From Apostichopus japonicus (lineage: Eukaryota; Echinodermata; Holothuroidea; Aspidochirotida; Stichopodidae), in contig NC_092582.1 in NCBI RefSeq assembly GCF_037975245.1, positions 3,752,501 through 3,816,500 of the forward strand: a DNA stretch of 64,000 nt, given 5' to 3'. A program made the translations under genes and the position numbers. The notes below the pieces were generated by a model, which worked only from the letters and a program-made list of their open reading frames with translations, was not told where the DNA came from and ran no database searches. Of the stretch, positions 40,161 through 52,787 are shown piece by piece; positions within the stretch are counted from its first letter, which is position 1; each line of letters starts with the position of its first letter.

Positions 40161-40403
40161 CATGTATGTATATGTATTTAAGATCCTCCTGCAAGCAGGA
40201 ACTCGCAAAGAAGCCACCATTGGCTTATCAAAGCCGCAAGCTGACCGAAGTCAGTCTCTTAGATACATATTTTAAAACGTCCATGATTATGAGTTGTCAA
40301 TTGTTAGTAATGTAACTTGACGACATACAGTAATCTTGGAGTGACTCGAACTGGGGACCTTATGATTGGAAGGCACCGGCGTTAACCACTGAGCTAACAC
40401 TCC
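40161..40403 (-). mobile_element. tRNA-derived SINE, ~243 bp, minus strand
   Basis: Flanked by perfect ACTTTTG copies (40154-40160 and 40404-40410), a target-site duplication. Reading the minus strand, the head (40403-40337) has an intact A box (TAGCTCAGTGG at 40396-40386), a B-box-like CAGTTCGAGTC (40353-40343) and a 7-bp acceptor-type stem (TGGAGTG/CACTCCA), but the T arm has lost a few bases. The body holds four consecutive small hairpins at 40188-40254, and the 3' end is an (ACAT)-rich tail. This head-body-tail layout with duplicated target is diagnostic of a SINE. Whether the body belongs to a named conserved SINE domain needs a library comparison. The + strand frame at 40013-40315 that crosses it is spurious. 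Confidence 0.7.
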
Positions 40404-40410
40404 ACTTTTG

Positions 40411-41180
40411 AAACTTGTTTTTTCATGCTAAAAATTTAAGGCCAAAAGTAATGACCTTCGTAGTTCATTACGTTCATTTGTAAATTACTCATTCAGACAA
40501 TGAAAGAATAACCGGAAATTCTTGTTTTTTTCGATTTACCTTTTGCTCATGATAAACACGAAAGGCCTTCAGCATACTTCAGTTTCGTACATAGAATGAA
40601 ATATACAATACGTAAATTAGAAAGTTTTAGTAGAACGTAATTTAGAACGTAAATTAGAACAAAATCGTAAATTATACGTTAATTAGCACGTTTAATATGA
40701 ATAATCTGAGGAAGAATTAAAAGGGAAAAACTGACTGACCAATTTTAATCTTATATTCAGTAATATTCGGTAGGTATGGTAAAACCAATATTTGAAACGT
40801 AGCGACCAAATATTATATTTCTTGTGACGTCACTGATCACGAACTATTTAGCCTGAATTATAAATATTGCATTCAAATAGCGGGACCATATATAGTAATA
40901 AACACTGTTAAGTCAATTTCGTTATATAGTATAATTTATATTTGTTTTGTTTTTGGGTACATTAATTCTGCTGATGAAGAAGTCGTTTACAATGAGTATT
41001 ATATAAAAAAAAACATAGTTAAACTTAAAACAGGTCCAAACGAATATCAAAATTAAATATAATTTTGCACTATTAATAAATATGATTATCAGTAACGGGT
41101 GAACAATAATATAGGAGTTAAACAGATCACTGAACTGCATTGCACTGTTCTTATATCAGTTGAGTTGCTCCCCCTTATGC
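40411..41180. other. Non-coding stretch
   Basis: Holds TGACGTCA at 40825-40832. Nothing else can be supported. Confidence 0.45.
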
Positions 41181-41250
41181 TTGTTCGGTTCAGTTCGGTT
41201 TCATTCGGTTCCGTTCGGTTCCGTTCGGTTCCGTTCGGTTCCGTTCGGTT
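41181..41250. repeat. 10-bp tandem array (CCGTTCGGTT)n
   Basis: Seven copies, the last four identical and the first three with one or two changes. The unit contains a CpG and is close to its own reverse complement (AACCGAACGG), so each copy is a weak palindrome. The overlapping frames on both strands (Arg-Thr-Glu and Phe-Gly-Ser-Val repeats) are artefacts. Confidence 0.95.
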
Positions 41251-42948
41251 TGTCTTTGTTTGTTTCATTGTTGTTGTAGTTGTTGTTGGTTTGCTTAATA
41301 ATTTGATCACGTGCACATATGGTCCTCGATATATCGAGGTGTGTAACTCACATTCATGCAATTTCTCAAACTGTGGAAACCAGATTAGGTGGTTTTGTAC
41401 ACGTTTTGTTTTTACTTTTTATTTTTTATTTGTTCTGACTGAGGACTTGAACAAAGGACATATACATGTCTTCAATTTCAAACAACCGATTCTCATGGCT
41501 TTATCAGTCAAACGTAGTACAGGTGATTACCCGTTTAATCAGTTAAAACTGTTTAATTAACATGTGTTACAATTATGACCAGTTGCTACTGAGAAGGACT
41601 TACAAACAGACAATACACTCAATCCTATACATAATGATTGACTGGACTAACCAGAATACTGTAAAGAATTCGCCAATAATTTCGTCCACATTTTTAACAG
41701 AAAGTGGTTGCTGGGGGAAAAAGACTGGAACAAATGGTTAAAATTTGCAATCTGAACCATTTAACAAGGTATACTTACTAGCAAACATAAGGAGAGTTGT
41801 GTATAGACTCGTAACAATGCAGTCATTAGTTGAAACAGCCTTTGAGTAATGAATTCGTCTGTTAGTAATTTTACCACAGTACCATATGCCGACAGGTGTA
41901 ACATGTGTTACGGTGTTAATAACACACTTCAGTTTATACGGAGTTACGGTGTTAATAACACACTTCAGTTTATATACGGTTGCCTCTTATTCACAGTACA
42001 AACTGATGAAGCCATGTAGATTAGGTGTTTGAAAAGAGTCGCCCGTTCCTCAGGAGAATTCTATTGTTTGAGAGGTGTTGTTTAGGGTTAGGGTACATGG
42101 ATTTGAACAATAAAAAAAAAAAAAAAATATTGACTCAATGTGAAACATACATGTGTGTGCAATCTTTTGTTTGTTATTATTAAACTCAATCAAGAAATCA
42201 ATGAAGAGCTAGTTAGCTCTGCAGAATAGGAAAAAGGCCTAGTATTGATTACCGTATTGATTATTGATAATTATGCTGTTCCTTGTTACTCGCATAGGTG
42301 TAGGAGGCGGGGGGGGGGGGGCCGCAGCCCCCAACCAAATATTTTCGTGAAAATTCGGGCAATATGCTGAGAATTTTTCGGGCACCTACTGAAAGAAAAC
42401 TAATTTGCAATGTGTTTTTCAATGGTTAAACTGATATTATTATTATTATCATTATTATTGTAATGACTTGCCCAAAAATGATAGCCAATTATGGAAGGGT
42501 AATAACACAGCAAATGATTGTATGTAATTGACTACGATGTAATAACCGATGCATGCCTATATGATATGTACACCAAATCAAATTGGGCTCCTATGCCTAT
42601 GCTTGTTAGCCTTCCATGGAAAACACTTTTGGTATTAGATGAATTGGTAAGCTTAAACATTCTTCTGTTTTTAACACTATGGGAGTATATGAACATTGCA
42701 AAATTTCTTCTACTGTTGAGAATGAAACTTAGCGTACACTTGAAAAACAGATACACTCGTTTAAACTAAACTGCTAAATATTTGCTTTCATGTGAAATAA
42801 AATTCAAACGAACTGGAAAAAAATAGAACTAAGAACATAAAATCGCATTTTTGGTTTCAATTTTCTGCCAAGAGAAATAGCTTATGCTGAGGTTTCATGG
42901 AATCAAAACAAGTATCTCTAGGAGTCAATTGTGAAATTTATTTCATAC
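41251..42948. other. Non-coding stretch with small duplications
   Basis: A 36-bp tandem duplication lies at 41907-41979 containing the palindrome GTGTTAATAACAC. Two TTAGGG units lie at 42082-42093 and a 13-nt G run at 42309-42321, followed by a repeat-like segment (GAAAATTCGGGCAATATGCT). No gene can be supported. Confidence 0.4.
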
Positions 42949-43260
42949 CAGTGAACAGTGAGTAATATGGATGGCAAAGCCAGGAGGGGTTGGGGTAAAG
43001 TGAGGAAGTCTTCCCAATTTGTGAACATTTGTAAATGTGCCCCTTTCGGTAAAAAAAGGTAATCCTTTTTACCCTTTTTTTAACTAATCGGTCAACCATG
43101 ATATTTTTTTATCAGTGAGCAGTGAAATACCGGTAATCCAGGATGACGGAGCCTGGAGGTGGAGAGGGAGGGGGGGTACCATGGGCACGTTACCCCTGTT
43201 TTGAGAAGTGCCCCTTCTTAGTAAAGAGGTATCCATTTTCCACTTTTCAGAAAAAAACGG
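42949..43260. repeat. Two diverged ~164-bp tandem copies
   Basis: CAGTGAACAGTGAGTAATA (from 42949) and CAGTGAGCAGTGAAATACC (from 43113) begin two segments that share in order a GCCAGGAGG/GCCTGGAGG word, a G-rich stretch, GTGCCCCTT and GTAAAAAAAGGTAATCC/GTAAAGAGGTATCC. This looks like an old interspersed repeat arranged in tandem. Confidence 0.5.
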
Positions 43261-43331
43261 CCCTTTAGTTATTTCCAACGTATTCAACGTACTGCAGGGG
43301 ATCCTTATGTAACATTTTTGAAATGACGTCA

Positions 43332-44061
43332 GCTCTAAAAAATGCTTTGCACCCAAAAAAAGAGGAAATTAATCATCAGTTCTTATTACAATAAATATGG
43401 ACACCAATATCACGTTAACAATCAGGCATTGCGTGTCTGAAGCTTAGCAAAACGGTGTACTTTTAAGCTTCTGAGGAAACCATTTCAAACTATTACTTCT
43501 GGTTATCCGAAGGCCTTACTCATTCTCGTTCTAAACCTATACCCACGAAAACATTAGGTCCTTATTTTTTTTCTTTCATTGTACCAATGATCATTTTCAA
43601 ACAAGTCATTGTATAAATACGTTGCTCACCCAAGCGTAAGCCATAAATTAGTAGAAGATAGATTGGCCGTGCAATATAGGCAAGGTATATGCGTTTAATT
43701 TTAATGGCTACCATACGTTATATTCCCTGGCTAACTTTACCTTATACACACTTCCCCTAATCTTATTTGTCTAGTCAATTCAGCCGCGCGCAACTACCCA
43801 CTTATACTTCCTCTTCATGAAGCCATGGGTCAGCTGAATTTTGTTTTAATATGATTCTATGATTCCGTTCGTGACAATATGGGCAGCTATTATGTTAATT
43901 ACTTACAGCTTGATTTATCTAATTGTTTTGTTTCAAGGTGCTATGATAGACAATATTAAAACCACCACACACAAGAAATATGATAATAAAAATAATACAG
44001 TATGATTGCGTCATCACTACTGGCTTGTTAGTACTGTATTATGGAACGCCAATATCATGAC
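43332..44061. other. Non-coding stretch, no supported gene
   Basis: TGACGTCA lies just before it at 43324-43331. Nothing else can be supported. Confidence 0.45.
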
Positions 44062-44395
44062 TTGTGTACTTTTTTATATTATCATCTTTTTTTTTTTTAT
44101 ATTATGATCGTGTATTTTGATATCATCATCGTGTATTTTCACATTATCATCGTTTTTTCATAATATCATCTTCTACTTTTATATGATAATTTTCTCCTTT
44201 TATATTATCATCGTTTACTTTCATATAATCATGGTGTATTTTTATATTATCACCGATTATTTTCATATCATCATCGTTTCATTTCATATCATCATCGTTT
44301 ATTTTCATATTATCATCGTGTATTTTTATATTATCATCTTGTACTATTATATTATAATCGTTTATTTTCATATTATAATCGTGTATTTTCATACT
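44062..44395. repeat. 21-bp minisatellite, ~16 degenerate copies
   Basis: The unit is close to TATTTTCATATTATCATCGTG. Copies vary mainly at TTT/TTC and CATCG/AATCG. With a period divisible by three, the + strand stays open (YFHIIIV repeats), which explains the 106-codon frame here. Confidence 0.9.
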
Positions 44396-45064
44396 ACTTT
44401 TGATACAATCATGACTTGTGGCCCATACTGTAGATGACTAGTAGAATGCATGAAAGACCAAACGAAAGCGGATTTCACCCACACACCCACGAACAGACTT
44501 TATTATGTCCGTCACCGTCTAAAATACCAACGAGACCTGGGATCCGAAAAATCCTGAACCGGTAAAATAACAGTTTCCGAAAAAAGGGAAATAGCTGTTT
44601 ACATAAGGAGAAATAATAACAACATGAAAGAAAAGTTTACTTTTCTTGTCAGATTTAAACAGCAATATTTCGTGCGTTGAATTCGAATATTTCTGCCATA
44701 ATCCCAGCACAGTGTACGCAACTCATAAGCTTCATGAGTTTCGCATAAAATGTTCAACTTTCTTATCAAATAGTCATGAAAACATGGTTTGCATTATATA
44801 AAGGATAACCTAAACCATCCTAACGCGTTTTCATATGGTCAAAACTAATTGTAACCAAAGTGGATTGGAGACAACTTGATCAGGATCGAAATGATTCGTT
44901 CATTAAAACATGTTAGTAAGGCATGTCGAAGGTCTTTATTTGACCAATTAGAACATACCAGATAGGTCAGTACTGTGGGTCATAAAAACCGTTCAGGTGA
45001 AAGACAAAGAAAGCCTGCAGACATGCAGGTCATAATATTCCATGCAGGTTATGTATACTATGTT
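44396..45064. other. Non-coding stretch, no supported gene
   Basis: No recognisable coding or structured element. Confidence 0.45.
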
Positions 45065-45228
45065 AGCCATAAAGGCCATCGAGGGTATGTTGGCTATGAA
45101 GGTCATGTGGCCATGCAACCTTTTAGGCCATGTTCGCCATCTAGGCCATCAAGGACATGTAGGCCATCGAGGGTAAGTTGGCTATGTATAGGCCATGCAG
45201 CCTTGCAGCCCTTGAGGCCATCTAGGCC

Positions 45229-45231
<3 letters not shown>
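45065..45231. repeat. Degenerate TAGGCCAT-based array
   Basis: About a dozen copies of TAGGCCATG, TAGGCCATC or GGCTATG-like words with irregular spacing. It abuts a (TA)n tract. The + and minus frames through it are repeat artefacts. Confidence 0.75.
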
Positions 45232-45312
<81 letters not shown>

Positions 45313-45328
45313 ATATAACATATATATT
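45232..45328. repeat. (TA)n microsatellite
   Basis: About 70 bases of pure TA followed by TTATATAACATATATATTA variants. Confidence 0.95.
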
Positions 45329-46171
45329 ACAAATGATGTATATGACATTGTCACGGTGCACTGCATGAGTTAACACCGATAAAGGACATGTCTAAAATAA
45401 ACCAAGTATTGCATGTTTGGCACGCCATGGAGCTTCCTGTTTTGATTGCATCGAATTTGAAGGCTATCGGAGTAGACAAGTTAGAAGTATCCCCTGATCT
45501 GAAGAGTTATTTTTCACAATCTAACGATGAACGTCTGGGTTACCTTTAACACCCACCCGTTAACTGTCAAATCAGGTGACACCCAACATACTATATAGTG
45601 TATCATGCATATGCAGCTGGAATTATTACTGTAACCAGGGGAGAGCCTCTCAGTGGCAAAACACGTTTAATATTACAACATTGTATCTTTCTTTCTTTTT
45701 TTCAATGTTCCTTAAAATACTAATAGGCTAATTATAAGAATACATGAAGAAAAAGGGAGAAAAGTATCGATTTGAACTGAAGACGTTCATTTTTTTCTGA
45801 CCGCTATAAACTTATGAAGGGTAAAGGGAAGTCACATCCATAAGCCTTTATTTCTGACCACGAATCGTCGATTTTATTTTGAATTGTCTCACTGTGGCTA
45901 TATTTTCACTCAAACTCCGTGCATTTATTTTAAGATGCCACACATACACACTTTTAGATTATTTAGTTCTTTAAGTGGACTGAGCAATTGCATAATGGTC
46001 AAAAGTCTACTTATTTCCTTCCTTCCTTAAAAGAATATACTTGTTTTACTATTGATATTATTTTCTTGTTAAGATGCCCTTGGCCGTTCTTACTTTTACC
46101 CAAACAATTTTTTTCCCCCAATTCCTTTCTATTTCTCTTTCTCTCTCTCTATCTCTCTTCCTCTCTTTCAG
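45329..46171. other. Non-coding stretch ending in a strong pyrimidine tract
   Basis: No coding region is supported. The last 60 bases are an almost uninterrupted C/T tract (CTCTCT type), a microsatellite that could also serve as a splice acceptor tract. Confidence 0.45.
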
Positions 46172-46181
46172 GCTCAAAAAG
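46172..46181 (+). CDS. Candidate 10-nt microexon
   Basis: A long pyrimidine tract (about 46110-46168) ending CTCTCTTTCAG is followed by GCTCAAAAAG and then GTAAGAAGC. Both splice sites are near consensus and only ten bases lie between them. The acceptor alone could also serve a longer exon. Nothing else ties it to a gene. Confidence 0.18.
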
Positions 46182-47576
46182 GTAAGAAGCAAAAATACAC
46201 ACTTGCAGGTTCTTTTGAAACATTTCTTTTTTCAAATAAATTAAGTTTAGTATTATTTTGTCTCCAATTTTTTTTTGGAGATACCATCTAGTGGTTTCAG
46301 GGCTACCAATTTCAATCACTTTTTTTTTTTTTTTAAAAAGAGAAAAAAAAAATTCGAGGACAAATTTCGATATTTCCTTGACATCTCTTAAAAAATATAA
46401 AATAATGGTTCTTTCTCCTCAATGTCTTTTGTATTGCCAACAGTATCTTAACTTTATTTTAACAAGTAAAGATTATACGTTAATGGTGTCCTTGAAGGGT
46501 AATCTAACCAATGGGAAAAACCGTATAGCTTTGGCAATATACCATACAATAAATAAACATACAACTCCACAAAAAAAAAAAAATCAATTTCGTTTCTGCG
46601 CAGTCTTTGAATCTGTAGATATTAAATACAAACCTGCCTACTATATACATACACCACCCGAGTAGCATGAGACCGTTGCAGCTTTATTTTTAAACTACAA
46701 ACAAGGTAGTTGGTTGAATGTTAAAGGAGCACGTAAGATTCTAAAATATATGATTTAAGCTATATACTGCTTCGATACTGTATGACCTATTCACCCCGCC
46801 ATTACATACGCTTTAACATAAATCATTTTTGTTTTTATTAGTGTATTGTTGTGCTTTGACGTCATAAAGGGTATTTGCAATTTCTGCTCCATTTGAAAGT
46901 AAACATTAACACGTGCATATAGTACTATAGACCTACCGTACAGAGATTGACAGAGACAACGAACCTAGCTTTCATTACATATATACACCGACGAGACTAA
47001 CGTCAACATTATTTGTTAATGATATCAAAACCAAGTACTTGCGATTTTTTTTTTGAGGAAATCAAAGACAAAGGAAGAAAATAAAGAACAAAACCCTTTA
47101 AGAATTGTTTTAACTTGGTATAAAGTATTGTTTGATAAGCTGAAGCGAATCAATTGAGAAGTTCAATAAGGTTTTGACAGATAAAAATTACTTTCATAGA
47201 GGTACTTATAGTTCTTTCTCCTTCATATTTGTTTTATTTTTGAATTGTGACAATTACATTTCTCAGAGACCGGGTGAGTGTCTTAAAGAAGGAAGGGAAA
47301 ATTTTTCTTGAAATTGTACCGTTCATGGGTGACCATTATATGACTTCCTAGCATATAGGCTATGAGAGTTGTACACACTGGTGACGTTTAACCATATAGT
47401 ATTTAAGCCTACATCAAGTTATTGTATCGATTATGATTGTGATTCCCATGTTCATAATAACCATATTTCTCGTATATGACTTGCAATACTGAGAAACGGA
47501 TGATGCGTTGATATTAGTTGATTACGTTACGTTACGTCACAGCACAGCACATTTAAAAACAAAGATCTTATCTAGC

Positions 47577-47591
47577 GGGGGGGGGGGGGGG
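47577..47591 (+). repeat. 15-nt G homopolymer
   Basis: Isolated run in AT-rich DNA. Confidence 0.95.
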
Positions 47592-49599
47592 CATTTTTGT
47601 TGACACAAACTTGCTTATGAAAAATCTGATTCAATTTCAATAATAAGATTATCTATTTCCTTTTCGTTTTCCCGCCAAACACATTTCATTTGCAGACGTA
47701 CCTTGTAACGTTCCATTCGAATTGCTATAGGAAGTATTTCATAACTTCCAATAGGCCTACATGGTACAAAGTAACCGAGGATTTAAAAAGAAAAGAAATC
47801 AAAAAAAAAATTAAATCGCTAGTCTTGATTCTTTAAAATGATTTATAACAAAGTATCCGTGGGCCATCTTATATTTAAACATTGCCTATGACTGTGTACT
47901 TTGTATAGGCCTGAGGAGGATTGCTTATGACTTACAGTAAATAGTTGGTTTTAGCGAGGATTAAAACACATGCATCTGTTATATGACACATACTTATAAT
48001 GTATACAGCTATATTCACAAGTCTATAGCCCTTACTTGGCGAGAGTTATTACGAAGCAAACAGTTGCTTTATTAAGCCATTCTCAACGAGCATGTTAAAA
48101 CGCTATACACCCCCCCAACCCCACCCATTTCACGTTGTATTCCCATCTCAACACCACCGGCATTTTTTAGACGTTTTAAGTTATTTCCTATAGAAATCAG
48201 GCTCGCTAGTATATTTTAACAGACATACTTGGCTTATCTCAAAGCAAAGGGAAATTCCCTAAGCCCCAATTTCTATCATACTTTCTTTCCAATTCAATTG
48301 TAATGTCTATCTTGGCAACCTCTGCCATTGTCTTATAGTCAAGAATTATTTTTTTGAACATTCTGTGAATACATATTTTGCAATATGGAACATGCAACTT
48401 CAGATCAGAGAGTAAACAAGTTGCCGTTATCATCCAACGCCGAGGCCGATAGTACATTCTTTTCGCGAAACTACTACTTATCGCACGAAATTATATATAG
48501 TCTCGGCTCGTGCCACTGCACTCTGTTGATTATCGGCGTTCATTATAATTAGCGTTCTTATTATTACTATGATAATTATTATTATTATTTTGGTACTGAT
48601 AATTACTGAGGCTGTTTACGCCCGAATATTTCGAAGAATTTTGAATCCATCAAAATCAATTCCGATCACTGATTCTGTATGAGTGTGATTAATAATTAAA
48701 AAAAGATAGAAACATGAGGTATATTATAAAAGAGAAAATAATATATAGCGGTTCCTATGTTTCAAGTCTACTGATCCTGGTCTTTTACGCATTGATAACT
48801 CTATAGTCCTACATTCATGGGGGTGTCGAATGGTCACGTGATAACAGTTAATCTTATTGAACGAGAATTCGGTATAACACGAGGGCAACGTAATTTAGAC
48901 ATGAACGACTTTCATGACGCTTATCCTCCAGGTTAAGAGCAAATTCTGTCTTGAATGAAAAAAAAAGAAGGTAAATTCCATGGTTTATTCAAACAATCGA
49001 GATACTAGGGTATTGATGGTACCGAGTACTAGGGTACCTTATCAGATGAAATAAGTAGAGAAAGAGTTTGGGAAAATTATTAAGATCAATATATTCGCTA
49101 ATGGTGGACTTGAGATGCGTCAAAGATGTATTAAGCTAAACGTGGTACAGTCGGTGGTGATTTAGGTTATATTATAGGCTAGCCAGGCTCGTAAAATCTA
49201 ATTTGAACCACAAAGATGTACTTGACTTACATACCTATAGTTTGTTGACTTATTGACCTTAGATAAAAGGGTTGGGTCCCCCCTACCCCCTATATGAATA
49301 CTATATCACTTACGGTATGTGAGCGTATGTGTGGGACTGTGATTAACGCCCCCCCCCCCAAAAAAAAAAGAAGATAAGCTGAAAGCCGGTAGCCAACTTC
49401 GAGAATCTCTTGAAGTTTGGAAAATTACACAAAATGAAGATTGAATAGGCCTATCGAACCTGAGGCTGAAATTAAAACTGGATTCTGGAATCAGTAAAGT
49501 TATTTTGGCCTCAACGATTGTAAAGAAATATGTGACCTTGAATCAAAACGAGACACGATCGATTGGCGAATTTAATCGAAATATTGGACCTCGCCCCCT

Positions 49600-49616
49600 C
49601 CCCCCCCCCCCCCCCC
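49600..49616 (-). repeat. 17-nt G/C homopolymer (C on +)
   Basis: The longest pure G/C run of the window, next to CGCCCCCT. Confidence 0.95.
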
Positions 49617-49756
49617 AATAACGACCACACACCACATCTCCTCCCTAATTTGGCTTAATTTAAAGTTTGGATGAAAGAAAACCGACACATTTTCATACAA
49701 AGAAATACCAAAAAGCAAACAGGGTATACAGAAAGGTCTTAACATCGGTATGATAT

Positions 49757-49758
<2 letters not shown>

Positions 49759-49801
<43 letters not shown>
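49759..49801. repeat. (TA)n microsatellite
   Basis: About 43 bases of alternating TA, followed by a direct repeat of ATAGTTGATCAT (49806-49829). Confidence 0.93.
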
Positions 49802-49808
<7 letters not shown>

Positions 49809-49829
49809 GTTGATCATATAGTTGATCAT

Positions 49830-52780
49830 ATACATGCCCATTCAAATGGAATAATTCAGACGAATTGAAGACCTTGGCTAGTGTCGCGTCAGGATAGACT
49901 TATAGTGCCCTATTCACACGCAATATCTAACACAACTGTGGAAAAACCAAACCAACTTCACGTTTGTGTGTGACAACCGAGCAGGAACAAATTTGGCTTA
50001 GGTCGTCGTGTAAAAAACAAGCTAATAAGAATTTATACTTATAAATATCTTTGGGGTTCATTTATTTCTGTCAAAACTTTTGACTCCAATATTATACACT
50101 GAACAACAATAACACAACATGAGGTATATTATGACCAAAAAATAACACGGTAGCCAACCATTGTTCGTGGCGATAAACTTAAGGAAACACACCTGCTAAC
50201 CTTCATATAGACACAAAAAAACGAGAGAGAATTAAATAAACTCTACACAAATCAATCGTATGGGGGTTACTTGGTTATAAAAACTCGAGAAATAATAAAT
50301 GAAAGAGAAGAGGAGAATAAATAAAGAAAGAAAGAAAGGAAGGACCTTTGTAGTAAGTTGTTAAGACTTCATTATTGTTCATGAAACTACAAATATATCT
50401 TTAAAGTGAGATTAGCTGCAAATAGGCACATAGAACTTAAATCGTTTGGAAGATGGTTAGTTGTTAAAAACAGCTCTGAACTGATCCATCGTTTATAAGA
50501 ATTTAAAACATTCTTCTGCCTCGGTCTGACTCGAGATTTAGAGAGACACGGTATAGGCTCTTTGGGGGTGCGAGAGAATTTATACAAGGTTTGTTCACAT
50601 TGTTTGCTTAACACTTCCTTTTTTAGTGAATTGTATATGGCGTTTGTTGACAATGTATCACATGTATATATATGCAGGATAAGTTGGTACCATGCAATTT
50701 TTTTTTGTCCAAGTTGCTTAAAAGTATTTATAACACATTCATGTTAGAATCTTCTCCGCATTGATATAAACGCAATCGTATAACTAAACTATATGTAATT
50801 CTTTAAATAAGCTTTATTTTAATTTTTCGTCTGCAATTGTGTGGTAAAAATCCAGTTTAAACAGTTTAGGGACCATGCAGTAAAAAGAAATATTTTACTA
50901 TTTTGTCACAGTTTTTGGCATAAAGGAGCCCACTGTGCCACATTTATGAAACTTAATTTAATTTAAATATGTTTGCCAACTCGATACTTGGATCAGCATA
51001 TTTTGAACAAAAAGGCGCAACCCCACCGAGAGATAGAATATTTAAAAAAAATAATAAAAAATAAAAATCCTAACCTACATCTCAAATATGTAACTTAAAA
51101 TGTGCAGTACGACATCAAGAGTTGTTTAAAATTCTTCAAAATTGTTTTAAGAAAAAGTGTTTACCAAACCTTCTCAAAGACGATACAACTCCCCCCCCCC
51201 CCTCTCACCCACCGACATAACTGGTGGTTGCACCCCGGGCTGAACTATTCATGTCAAACTCAAGAGACAGCTTAATTTTTTTTTTTTTTCCCCAAAGGTG
51301 TACGAGAGATATATTTCTTCTGTCCATTTTTTCGAGGGATGGGGGACAAGGGGGGAGGGGATAGTTGTTCGGAAGAGATATTTTGTACCCCCCTCTTCTT
51401 CCCAGATAAACAAATGATTTTTGCGAATTTTGCAGTTATGAACACTTTAGCAGATTTACCTAGGGGATACACAACAGTGTTTAAAGGGATGTGATCATTT
51501 CAAAAATGCCAAACAAACAAAGTAATAACTAAGAGAAACGCAAATGAAGTGATAATCTCCCTTTTTATCATTAACGTAATTTTTGTTTACTATAGGGCAA
51601 AACGTGAACTTTTAATTGTGATCTACTACTACATAATATAGAAACACTTGTGTGTTTGTATGTATAGTGCGTGTGTGCATGTATTTGTGTGTGAATGTAT
51701 GTGTGTAGCTATATTTGGGTGGGTGTGATTGCTTTGCAATGGAATGCTGGAAGTATGGAACAGCAATGTATACCATAAAGTAAATAAATGGGAAGGCTCT
51801 TGCCCACCCCTTACCCCCTCCCCTCCCCTCTCCCCTCTCCCCATCCCCTCTCCCCTCCCCAAAATGACAGAACGTGTACCCAAGTTCCCATGACAAATAA
51901 AATAAAATAAAAAAAGACTGATAAGTCTCAACAAAAGCAAACGCTTTAATTGTATCACTATCGGATTTGTTTTACGGCTTAGGGTTAAGCTCATACGAGG
52001 GGAGGGGGAGGGGGATGGGGGGTTTATGGGTGGGTGGTAGAACTGAAGTAGAACTATTAAATATGGGATTAAAACGAGAATAGTTCAGTGAATTTGCTGC
52101 AATTTGTCATGGAATGATAAAGTGGTGATAACTTTCAACTTTTGAAAACGTGCCTGCATGGGCGACGAATTGTCGAGAATTGAATCGAAATCCATCAAAT
52201 TGTCCATCATTAACACTTCTTTACAATAACTTTGGAGAGTAATTCTATAGTTTGATGAATTACAATATTACTCAAGTTTAGTAAAACTGTTTATCAAGCG
52301 CAACGTGATGTGGTGGAGGGTGGGGGTGGGGATTGGTGAAAAAGAAAAATAGAAGAGGGCGGTGTTCACTTCAGTGATGCAATGGAGGTATGTTGTTGTA
52401 TATTAATGAACAAATGTGATCACAGGTATCTAACAAAAGAGATTCAAAATGTCTTTTGTTTATTAATTGCTTTGCTATGAACTTAAACATTCTACTGCTT
52501 AAATAAAGATACGAGTTGCAAATCCTTTGTTAAAACAAGAAATAAAACAAACAAAAACAAGCAACAAAACTAGAAAGAAAAGAAAAATATTAATGAGAAA
52601 TATCTATCGATTAATTTAAAAAAACAATAACAATAATTACGATAACTTATAACATAAAAGGCAGAATTTGCATTTCTTTCTTTGTTTTAAACTACCTTAA
52701 AAACAAGTAAAAGAAAAAAGGAAGAAAAACGGAGTTAATATAGACATTTTCGCGAACAAAATATTCCCCAGCATTTTCGT
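49830..52780. other. Non-coding stretch with C-rich and TG-rich tracts
   Basis: A 12-nt C run lies at 51191-51202, a TG/TATG-rich tract at 51648-51710 and a C-rich, G4-capable block at 51800-51860. The minus-strand frames at 51612-51994 are the Gly/Arg and His/Thr-rich translations of those tracts. No gene can be supported. Confidence 0.45.
51800..51860 (-). repeat. CCCCT-rich tract, G-quadruplex-capable on minus strand
   Basis: About ten runs of three to five C separated by one or two bases (CCCCTCCCC, CCCCTCTCCCC). The minus strand fits the G3+N1-7 quadruplex pattern several times over. Confidence 0.8.
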
Positions 52781-52787
52781 GACTTAC

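Larger units (their letters stand above)
46190..49758. other. Non-coding stretch, no supported gene
   Basis: TGACGTCA lies at 46857-46864, a 15-nt G run at 47577-47591 and an 11-nt C run at 49349-49359. The open frame at 46258-46665 is AT-driven, with poly-T and poly-A tracts. Confidence 0.45.

Noticed and set aside
42082-42093. TTAGGGTTAGGG, telomere-like
   Set aside because: Only two units, with no array; expected occasionally by chance.
46258-46665. 135-codon + strand frame
   Set aside because: It runs through poly-T and poly-A tracts and has no recognisable family.
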